From: Pelodera strongyloides
Lineage: Eukaryota; Nematoda; Chromadorea; Rhabditida; Rhabditidae
DNA: 64,000 nucleotides
Assembly: GCA_036852015.1 (NCBI GenBank)
Contig: JAANDG010000414.1
Coordinates: 1 to 64,000 of the forward strand
Reading direction: 5' to 3'
Part shown: positions 50,997 to 61,107 of the stretch, one piece after another
Layout: every line of letters begins with the position of its first letter
How positions within the stretch are numbered: position 1 is the stretch's first letter
The notes under the pieces: generated by a model
Told to the model about the DNA's origin: nothing
Database searches by the model: none
Seen by the model: only the letters and a program-made list of their open reading frames with translations
Program-made: the position numbers and the translations under genes

Positions 50997-51376
50997 AGGG
51001 ACGCGGTCACCTTTTCGTCCCTTTTGTATACTTTATGCTTTTATTAGCTGAATAATGCGCAGAGCATAGTGTTGGAAAAAAAATTAGCCAGAAATACGAC
51101 ATCAAATAACACGGCGACGAAAAAATAGTTCTCTTATAGAACCATATCCACTGTAACCCTGTCACAATTGTCCTATATGTTCACGCTGATAAAGCAGGAA
51201 CATATAGGACAATTGTTCTTAAGTAGTACTAACGTTTTTAATTTGTGGCATATCTATAATTATAACACTTTTTCCTCGGTGAATTAGTCGGTGAAATCAG
51301 CTGTTTTTCTATGCTTCCTTACAAAACTATTTATACACAAAGTATGCAGAAGAGACAAAAAGATGACCGCGTCCCT
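50997..51376. mobile_element. Foldback MITE, same family, partly degraded
   Basis: The terminal about 43 bp are well matched inverted repeats (AGGGACGCGGTCACC on the left, its complement on the right). The middle of the arms has diverged, but a perfect 19-bp stem remains at the centre (51164-51182 with 51198-51216). TTAA flanks the left end (50993-50996); the right flank reads TTTA, a degenerate copy. Confidence 0.85.
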
Positions 51377-53986
51377 TTTACCATATTGCTACTCCAATAC
51401 CTGGAATATACTACAAGATGTTGTAATATAAATAACAGGAGAACACCTAATCCGAAAATCGCCCCTGTACCCTACCCGTAGCAGGCTCATTTGGAGAGAT
51501 CCCTTCCCTTCTTCATAGCGTGAAAACCGAAAAGTTAAGCAAGCCAAAAGAAGAGTTCGATTGAGTGATCGTCGAAACTTCTACAATCACGCATGCTAAA
51601 CAGTACTTTGTGTTGAAAACAAACCTCCTAGAATAGGAGATAACATGTTTATTAATTAGCACCATGCATCGTCCAAAATATGATCATTAGCTTTGGTATA
51701 TAATCCCTTGCTTTGACATGTTATCATGTTAATCCTCTTCCAGGAAAACACTTTAACTGATCGCTGAATCCTGGCCGCTACGGTGATCGTTCTTAAAGTC
51801 ATTGTCATTAACAATCATACAGTGCGTCACTCTGTGATATTTCCGTTGGATAAGATGACAGTCTAGAACTATACATTTGTTCTAGAACTATACATCTTGG
51901 AGATGTTTAAAAGCCATTCATTATTTGTTTGATAGAATTTTGATTAAATTTACCATAGGAGATTTGCAGACGAGCGTATAAATGATGAATCGGTTGTTCC
52001 TCTTTTTCTTTACGTGGCCAATTAAATTGGTTATTGACGAACCAAATCTTAGCCGAATAATATAAACATGTTTTGAATTGAGAACCGACGTATTTGTTGA
52101 CTCATTTTAACTACAACGATCAAGTGTTCCAGTTGAGAAAAAAGGATTAATCGTGCTGTTTTCACCTGAGATTCGTTACTCAGTTTAGCTTTCTGGTGAT
52201 ATTCTGATGTTGTGCCGCTTTCATTGAACTCAGCGATAATTCTGGGTGCTTTTTACTTACTGCGTAATGTCGTCACAAATTGAATTTCGCCGCAATTAAA
52301 TTATTCAGTACTACGTGCGGTTGTAAACCATGTCCTTCATTATTTGATGGTTTCTGAGTCGAGATTACTTGGCTAGAAATCCGCAATAGAACGCCTTGCT
52401 CCTGAGAGTGGGCACGGATAAGCCGGTATCTTTTCCTGTTACTGAGATAATTGCAAATATTTTATCCGTTTCACGCGCTTCGGCCCACGAGCACACATCA
52501 CCTTCTGTATGAAGAGTTAATGACATACTCTCAGACACTTTTTGTCGTTTAGTCCCAGCACGCCTTGTGATTAAAGTTTGATTCCCTGAACAAGAATGAC
52601 ACACACATTAGAGTCGCCGTGTTTTAATCCTAGTAGACTGATAATCAGGATGCATTTTTTGCACAGAATTTGTGTCCGTAAGCAAATCCTGTATTTTACT
52701 GAAACTAATTCCCAAATGTCAATCTATATTTAGAGGCCGAAACTAATTTTCCCTGTCTGCTTTATTACAACACTTACAATATATCAACTTCTAAGTGCTG
52801 AGAGCAAATAAATGAATTTTTAGATCAACTAACAAGTTGATAAACTTGGAAAATAACTATGCGTGGTTGTTAGAGTAACATTAACATTTACCTAGAGATC
52901 AATGCCGGCATGTTTTAGATGTCAATGTAATAGGGAAATGTATTGAAAATCTCGGGGTTCCACCACAAAACATAAGTGTTGTACAAATTATCAGCAACCA
53001 AAGCACATACGCCAGATGTTGTACGTAGTTTCGGAATGGACGGTCATGGGTGAGGCCCAACTAATCGCACTGATGTTTTTGTATATACTTGCGCATAAAT
53101 ATGTCTGCCTTACGTCTTGCCTTACGTCTTGTCGTGCCTTACGTTTTTACGTTAATCGTATTATTAAACGCATCCCAATTATGTTAACAGTGCTTCGTTC
53201 GATGACACACCGGGATATATGGATAAATTACCACTTTTTTTTAGGTTGGTAGCCTAATAAAACTTTCCATTAAGTGGCCGTACACGTGCCCGGAGAATTG
53301 AGTGTTCCACAATTTGTAAGCAACTAATGTTTAATTCCCGTACATAACAGATTATCCCGACCCCAAATCACCATATCATTTCACTTTGTTAATTGGCCAG
53401 CGCAGATTTTACTCTGTTTTATACGAGCAAAAAAGAGGTAAAGATTATCATTTAAGAGTTCTTTTTGAAGACCTCCAAGGCATTGGGTACCAGACCGACA
53501 AAAAGAGAACGTAATCCATCGAATTATGTATTATTTCATTTTAATGAATGCCTTCCATTGCGTCCGCCCACTTTTACAGGGATACAAATTGTAGATCCGC
53601 ATTGCAGTCTGCTCACACACATGAATATGTCGCATACTGTCAAATGGTACTGCTCATTATGGACGTATATACACTTCAGCATTAGTTGGCAAATGCACAT
53701 TACCGTTTGAAGCGTATGAATCTAAGATCAAAACACATCCAACACTCATGAGGCTTACTACGTGACATATCATAAAGAAATTTCTTCTCTACAAGACATT
53801 TCTTCTCGTTAAGAATGTTTACTTCGAGTAAACGTTTTTAATACCTGGACCGTTTACTTCTGTATCTTACTTTGACTATGCTCAGTTCTTCGGTAATATC
53901 CTTCGATATAAGTTCAGTTCGCGATTGGATTTCGTTTGAGTTTCGTGAGCATCTTGTTTTATTCAGTACTCACAAGAATTGAACAC

Positions 53987-53993
53987 CTTCCAG
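53987..53993 (+). other. Splice acceptor just upstream of small secreted gene
   Basis: CTTCCAG ends 8 nt before the ATG at 54002. As at slit and the TPM gene, this would suit spliced-leader addition or a 5' UTR intron. Confidence 0.5.
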
Positions 53994-54001
53994 GGAATCT
54001 G

Positions 54002-54685
54002 ATGATGTTTCGGATTGTAACAGCGGCGGCCGTCTTAGTACTCGCTGGAGGTACACCTATAGAAATTGCTGCCTGCGAGCCCGTAGACTATGAGGTAAGC
54101 GAAGGAAATGATTAAATTCGTGTGGAAAGAAAAATAATGGGAGTGAAAAAAGTGCTCACTGCCGCATTCAGCATGTTGTATGGGTTATGCATTGTTGCTT
54201 GATATCCCTGAGATTGTAATCAAGCTATTTCAGTATCTGCAACTGATATTGCCAAGTCTCTTTATCGAGAACAACTTCGAAGCATTCTTCAACGAAGTGG
54301 CTGAAGTTGATGAAATAGAACTTTGCGAACCAACGATCATTAAACTGTAAGTGATTTTTATGGTTGCATCTGTTCATTGTAGAGTTTAGTTATTAGTCAG
54401 GGCGTTTTCTACATTTTGTATCAATTATCAGTTAGCAATAAACCGTTTTCCCCCTATTAGACTTTCAACAAGCAAATAGTTGTGTGGTTATACAACAATA
54501 TTACGATAAAGTGAAACAAATTCAGACGTTGCGTACATTCTGGAATCGTCGGAGTGATTTTCGCTAACAATGAAGATTTGGCCCTGAACGTCAAGACAGC
54601 AATGTCGAGAAATGCTATCGAAGCAGTAAACACCCGTTGTGATGCCTATTTGGCAGCCGAGGAATCTAAGAACAAACATCAATAA
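54002..54685 (+). CDS. Small secreted protein, family not recognised
   Basis: Exons 54002-54094, 54234-54346 and 54526-54685 give 366 nt, 121 aa, with good GT-AG borders and joining phases. It starts with a likely signal peptide (MMFRIVTAAAVLVLAGG), ends with a polar tail (ESKNKHQ) and has four cysteines in the mature part (ACEP, LCEP, RCVH, RCDA), so two disulfides are possible. Helical, acidic composition; no membrane segment after the signal. The ATG at 54002 was chosen because it follows the acceptor at 53993; the next codon is also ATG. I know no family for it. It stands alone between the MITE-bearing intergenic DNA and the receptor gene. Confidence 0.8.
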
Positions 54686-56971
54686 TTAAATACATTTATA
54701 CAAACTAAAATTAGCATATGTGTACTATTTAGAACTTTATCCTTTTTTAAAACCTCCTTAACCCACCGAGCTTTCTATATTATTGTACTGCGCATATGCA
54801 GGGTATATGTATTCAATCCAGTATTCATTCGCGGGCACCATCAATTCAGATCTCAACGAATATCTACATAATTTTTTTCCTCGCGATTGTTAATAAAATA
54901 ATTTTGTTTGCCGGTTTGATGCATTCGGAGTCGTTGAGATTTACCATACATAACATGGAGAATTGTAGGCACTGATATGTTTGAAAGGCACAAAATGCGA
55001 AGTGAATTCAATTATGATCCGAAACACCCACACGTGCTTTAAAGCGAAATACCACCCGGTTTGGGGTTTTTTCACCAAAAATAGTTTGAAAAAAGTTATA
55101 AACGAAAATAAACATAAAAACACAAACAAATAAGTGCATCTTGCACAAAAATGTTCTCAAACAACCATATTTTGCGATTTTGTATGGGAAAATTCGCTTT
55201 AGGCGATTTGCCGATTTTAATACTATCACGGCCCTGGAAAAATCGAGGGATGGCCTTTTCAAATTATAACGCACTCCGCAGCATCCAAATGACGAAATGT
55301 TGACAAAATATTTTGAATTTGGCTAGTAAAATTCCAAACACACACGGTTTAAAAACGGTGGTCAACGCACGGTTGTTTACTCCTCCTCTTTTTGTATTTT
55401 TTTGTTGAGACCGACCGCTAATTCGCTTTAAATTCAAATGGACTTTGTTCCGTACTTTCCGAAAGTATAGTACTTTCAAATTCATGTGCTTTATGCCCTA
55501 ACAGAACCACTCTCTGAAAAGTATCACATGGTTTTACGGATTTACTTGGTCCCGGAACAAAATCCATTTCAAATTCCTTGTGTGAAACCTATCCTAAAGC
55601 ACGTGTGGGTGTTTCGGATCGTAATTGGATTTACTTCGCACTTTGTGCCTTTCGACCATATCAGTGACCCACTATTTGTTTTATTGTTCTCCGCACTCAG
55701 CTTTTCCAAATGAATAGTTTTTTTTTTCGAAGTGCAAATCCAGTTGCAAAATTAGCAGAGCTCGACAGTCAGAGTAATATTTCATAAATAAATGTGCAGC
55801 CAGTATCTTCAAACAAACACACAAATGTCAACATACAATAACCATCCCGAAATGGCTTTCTTGTGAAGGTTATAAAGATATTTAGTTAGTATGGGTGCTG
55901 TCAATGCACATTCTCTATTGATGATGTCCGGTTCTTAGGGTGTATGGCGTTTTGCGGTCGTATCCATTCACATAAGCCCTCAGGAGACAGAAGGGTAATA
56001 TTGGGTTTCTAATACCCTCTGCATGACCCAGACATTACTGAAGTTTCCCAAAATGCCCAAAAGCCAATCGTGCACCGTTGTGTTTGCTGTATTTGACAGA
56101 TTATGTGTCATTTTTCCTATTTCCGTGATTAACAAGTTTGCTCTCGTGCAGTTTCCATGCATCCATATATAATTGTAGGTGATGTTGGTTTCGTAAAATA
56201 AGTAAATTAACATGAGAATGGTCCATTTCACTATGTTAAATTAATTTCACTTTGCAAGCCAAAATAACTTGTGTGTCCAGAAATACTAGTGTCTTCCGTG
56301 TTCAAAATTGGCTTTCCTTCATTCTGTCTGCCACCCTGCCCACATAATCAACTACACGCCTCACCTAACAAGCGCATCACTGAAGCCGGCTAATTTTGGA
56401 TATCTAAGCCTAATTTTGTCGCATTTATATGTTCTGCTGTAACCTTCATATGAGCATGTATGATCAGTCACTGCATTCAAAATTATTAATACTTATTAAC
56501 ATTGGGTAGTACTCCTAGATGTGTGTTCATTTTTCGGGGCCAAAATTCGTGTTGTTTTGGCTAGTGGAGATGACAGACCACCAGGGGACCCTATATGGGC
56601 CCCCGGGGAAGAAAGTTGAATGGGTTCTTTTGGGGCTTTCCCTTTTCAGGAAATGAATGGAGCCAAGCAATGCTAGAACGAGAAAGAGAGCATTCAAAAC
56701 TTCCATGCTGCTATAACACAAGACGTTCAAATTCATTGCCCAAAATACTTTAGTTTAATACATGTAGTAATCCATAGGCTGCACAATTTTCCGCCGATAG
56801 ATTTACGGTGCAATATTTGTTGATTGTTATGTGCTAACTTTCACTGTTATTGCTCGTTATTATTCAATTTTATGCCGTTGCACTTAAAACAGCCTCGGGT
56901 AAACTTTTACTCCACATTTGCATACATTTGTATTCTTCAGAATGGAATTCTGCTAGGAAGCTTAATTCATA
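54686..56971. other. Intergenic region upstream of the receptor gene
   Basis: Contains the foldback element at 54970-55666. No coding exon recognised otherwise. Presumably it includes the promoters of the receptor gene. Confidence 0.5.
54970..55666. repeat. Foldback element with about 75-bp arms
   Basis: The left arm from CACTGATATG, through GATCCGAAACACCCACACG to TGCTTTA, recurs inverted at about 55594-55666, with few mismatches. The centre is about 550 bp and has no recognisable protein. No clear target duplication. The ends differ from the AGGGA/TTAA family, so it is a separate element type. Confidence 0.75.
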
Positions 56972-59900
56972 ATGTTATATTTGAACTTTACACTACTCTC
57001 TCTATTTATCATTACTATAATTGCTCAACGAAGACATTCGGCAAAGGACCTTGAAAGCCAATTATATGAAGACTTATTATATGATTATAATAAAATCCCA
57101 CGACCGGTTAAGAACAGCTCTGATATACTTACGGTTGACGTTGGAGCTTCACTTATTCGAATAATTGATGTGGTGAGCGGATTGCACACTTATAATAATT
57201 AAGTTTTTTTATTGCACACTTATAATAATTAAGTTTTTTTTATTACACACTTATAATAACTACGTGTTTTTTATTCCACACTTATAACAATTAAGTGTCT
57301 TCTTTATTTGCTTGTAGTTTTGTTGCTGGGGATATATTACTGAAAAGCAAGTATTGTTCTATTACATCAATATTTTTAGGATGAGAAGAACCAGGTCCTC
57401 ACAACAAATTTATGGTTAGAAATGGTTGGTAACATTGTTAGTATCCATAATACAAATTCTAAGTTCATTGTTTGCTGCAGCAGTCGTAAAAATATGTGAA
57501 TTGTTCTTGATCTTCAAGGAGTATTCTGCTGGACCGGATTAAAGTAAGGATGCTTTGTAATTAACTGGGAATTTATTCAGCAATGGTATGATTCGAAATT
57601 AACTTGGGATCCGAAAAAATACGGTAATCTGACGACGCTTCATATACCAAGTGAACTGATATGGGTTCCAGACCTCGTCCTTTACAACAAGTAAGCAACT
57701 CAATTGTCGAACTATTGATAATATTCATTACATACTAAAGTTGATGACTCACTTGATTTCTGCTGTGATTAGAAAATATGGTTCCCTTTATTTGCAGTGC
57801 TGCTGGGGATCCAGACATAACCATTTTGACCGACGCCCTCGTTACCCATGAAGGAAAAGTTTACTGGCAACCGCCTGCAATCTATAAGTCATTTTGTCCG
57901 GTAGGTTTTCCCTTGAGATAATGTTTGAACTCTCCCTGCGGAAGTTGAAAACATTATTGATGTTTATAAATTTTAGATCGACGTCACCTGGTTCCCATAT
58001 GATTTGCAAAATTGTGAAATGAAATTCGGCACCTGGACTTACACTGGTCGTTATGTTGACTTGAAGCAATTACCCAAAGGTAATATTGTTCTACTCAGTA
58101 GGAAAGCAATTAGTAAACTAAGTATATACTTAAAGGTGCTAGAGCGCAAAAATAAATTCTGGAGCTGAGGGTTTGGGCCTGCGTATTCTACATAGAACTG
58201 GTGTTAACCATGAATTTGTTTGCCCTTTAGAGCCACATGCAAATAAAAGCGTTCCACGTTTTAGAGCATGTGGTCAAGAACTTTGATAAAGACCATAACG
58301 AGATTGAGCACCTGGAACATGGAATGGATTTGAGCTTCTTTTACAGGTGATGATTCTAGTCAACCCTCACATACGGTCTGTTATAATTTTAATTAAGAGC
58401 AAACGATTTTGTTGAGCGAGGGACTGTATGCCGAAAATAAAAACAACTAACTTATTTCAGATCGGCAGAATGGGATTTGTTATCATTGAGCTCTGACCGG
58501 CATTCGGTGCTCTATGCATCATGTTGTGGTCCTGAGAAATACGTGGACATCACCTACTACTTCGGATTAAGACGGAAGACCCTTTTCTTCACTTGCAACC
58601 TAATTGGACCGTGCTTTCTAATCTCCATCCTAACGACCTTTGTGTTCTACTTGTCCGACCACAAAATCACGTTCTCAATCAGTATTCTCGTCACGCTCAC
58701 CGTGTTTTTCTTGGTACGTATGCAAAGGAATTTTTTTTATTTTCGGCGGTGCAAAACCTCGACGGTTTCAGATTATAATTTGAGAATATAGGAATAACTC
58801 TTATTCTCACCTCAACCATTATATCGAATAACCATTTTGATCTATCTAGGTGTTAATCGATCTGATGCCGCCCACATCACTTGTGATACCGATGTTCGGT
58901 AGATATCTGATTACGACTCTCATTCTGGTTGCGCTGTCTACTGTTGTGTCCGTGGTTACGGTCAACTTCCGGTTTCGTTCCGGTTCTGCGCACAGAATGC
59001 CCCCTTGGATCAGAGCGCTCTTCCTCAACTTCTTGCCAAAGTAGGGTGTTGATGTAATAGTTAGTCGGCTTGTCATGAATACCATAAATGCCTAAATGCC
59101 ACCATAAATGTAATTATTTTTTTTGCGAATTTCATCGAAGTGGGTCGTCCTAATTGTAATTTTTTTTCAGTCAAAACCGTTTTGTTTACTGATCTTTGGC
59201 ATTTTTTAGGATATTGATGATGAAGCGGCCGGAAAAGCAGAAAGCCCAACCATCAAATGGGTCTGCACTGGTGGACCCTGCAAGCTTAGTCGGAGCCAAG
59301 TACAGGTAATTTTATCGAGGAGTTGTGTAATATTTGTTTGTGTAATAGACGCTAGGTCAAAGGTACTCACACATTAGATATATTACTTGAGTTGAGAATA
59401 TCTCGTTAAGAAGCCGCAACAATACTATTTCAGAGAGGAGGAAAAGGCGGCTAGGAGCCTTCTTCGTTCTTCTGGGAGCAAGCTAAAGTCAACTATGAAA
59501 TCTTCGCCCTTTGCAACTCTTCACATGTCAAAAGACCTGCGGCTGAGTGAAGCGGAAGTATGTATTTTTGTTTGGTTGTTTATCGACACAGTCTATTAGA
59601 TTTTTTCCAAGAAGTGCCTAACATCAAAGTATGTAGCAATGCTCCAGATTATGTGTGTAACCATAAGTTCTATACTCAGGCGAAGTTGTGTCCCGAAGAG
59701 AAAGTCGCTCCAACTGTATCGTTCAAGAAACCACGAAAGAAATCTCAAATGAATGACGTCATATTCTACAATTTGCTGCAACAAGTGCGCTTTATCGCCG
59801 AACACTTTCAACACAATGAGAGGGAATCGGATGTAAGGTTATTTGTACAATCGCGCTTTGTGTGAATTGCACAGTTTCTCTACGGCACGATTTATTTTTG

Positions 59901-60236
59901 AATATGAAGACCTATAAGGACTGGGTATTATCGTTTACGAAGACGATTATCGTTATTTGGCTATGAAGACTTGAATATTTTATCATTTTTTTTCGAACTA
60001 TGAAGGCTTGGGAACCTATATTTAATCTCTTCCAGATTTCCGACGACTGGACGTTTGTGGCAATGGTATTGGACAGACTTTTCTTGATAATCTTCAGTAT
60101 TCTAAATATTGCCACAACATTTATTATATTACAAGCGCCGTCGTTGTATGACATGCGAGAACCGTTAAACATAACGATACCCAGCAAGCCATTGGGAATG
60201 GCAAATTTATTCTCAACAAGCGCTAGACTAAAGTAA
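56972..60236 (+). CDS. Nicotinic acetylcholine receptor subunit, alpha-type
   Basis: Ligand-gated cation channel subunit. Exons: 56972-57172, 57380-57424, 57581-57690, 57798-57900, 57977-58079, 58265-58346, 58461-58713, 58850-59040, 59210-59305, 59434-59546, 59615-59832, 60036-60236; about 571 aa. Signal peptide at 1-18. The ligand domain has loop [11 protein letters not shown], loop [11 protein letters not shown], and the Cys-loop [16 protein letters not shown] with the required 13 residues between cysteines. Loop C carries vicinal cysteines ([10 protein letters not shown]), so it is alpha-type. M1 follows [10 protein letters not shown]2 runs [19 protein letters not shown], and the family PPTSLVIP motif comes after it. 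M4 is at about 510-530 ([14 protein letters not shown]). The M3-M4 loop is basic and Ser-rich. Levamisole-type or ACR-group membership is likely; the exact orthologue is not assigned. The donor of exon 10 is uncertain (59546, or about 14 nt later): the best consensus donor (after 59557) breaks the frame. Confidence 0.96.
57181..57302. repeat. Four-copy 30-bp tandem repeat in receptor intron 1
   Basis: Units starting at 57181, 57211, 57242 and 57273 share CACACTTATAATAATTAAG. The first two are nearly identical and later ones drift. The array begins directly after the GTGAGC donor region of exon 1. Confidence 0.9.
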
Positions 60237-61107
60237 TGGCTTGTATGACTCTTTTATTCGTAGACTATGTAAATCTTCACTGTATACAACCAAGTGTGAA
60301 TAGTTTTGCACTGTTGCCCTTGTCATTTAGAATAAACGGTTAGACAGATAAAAAAAATCACTTTATTGGATTGCACTGGCTAACTGGCCACTTTTCAACT
60401 TGCACATGCAAAATATGACATTCGTATAACACTCCTACATAAATGGAAAGAACTGAGGGCAGATTCAAATTAAGCATAAACTTGTAAAACAGCAAATAAA
60501 CTTACATAAGAACAAATACTGGCACGGGGAGAATACTATTACACCGCGTTTTTCGTTTCGTGACAACAATAAATTTTGTGGAGAGATTATCAACTATTAG
60601 TATCATGGATAACGAATCTTTGTATAACAATAAATCATAAAAAATAAGGCATTTTCGGAGAAATGAGTTATATATATCAATGAAACAGGGTTTACCATGC
60701 ACAATATTCAATGAATGTTCGAAAAACAGAGTGAGCATAAATGAGAGCAATTCTTCGCAAAATAGGCTAACGCAAGCCTATACATATCACAGAAAATAAC
60801 AGTAATATATAGTTTTCTCTATTTTATATTTATTAACAATACTGCTTCGTTGCAGTGTAAATTGAATAACAATTGATTTAAATACTTGCACTTGTTTCGA
60901 TAATTTATAAATTTGCATGGATCATATTTACGGTAAAAACTAACCTGGAGGCGCAGTATTCATCGCACAATCACTTTTTTTGCGAAATAATATGTCTTAA
61001 TAGATTGGTGGGGCAAACGTGTCTGATACCACAATAATTATGACTCAGCAAAGGTGGGTATGAAGTGGTCAAGCCATGAATCTTCTTAAATTAGAGAAGC
61101 CGAATCT
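60237..61107. other. Intergenic region between convergent receptor and MAM genes
   Basis: About 0.87 kb into which both genes end. It contains several AATAAA-like words near 60330 but no recognisable gene. Confidence 0.55.

Larger units (their letters stand above)
46951..53993. other. Long intergenic region with two MITEs
   Basis: Apart from the foldback elements at 48311-48664 and 50997-51376 I recognise no gene. The stretch is AT-rich. A GC-richer block at about 49190-49330 and a 79-codon minus-strand frame at 52365-52604 look less random than their surroundings but match no family I can name. Confidence 0.5.
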
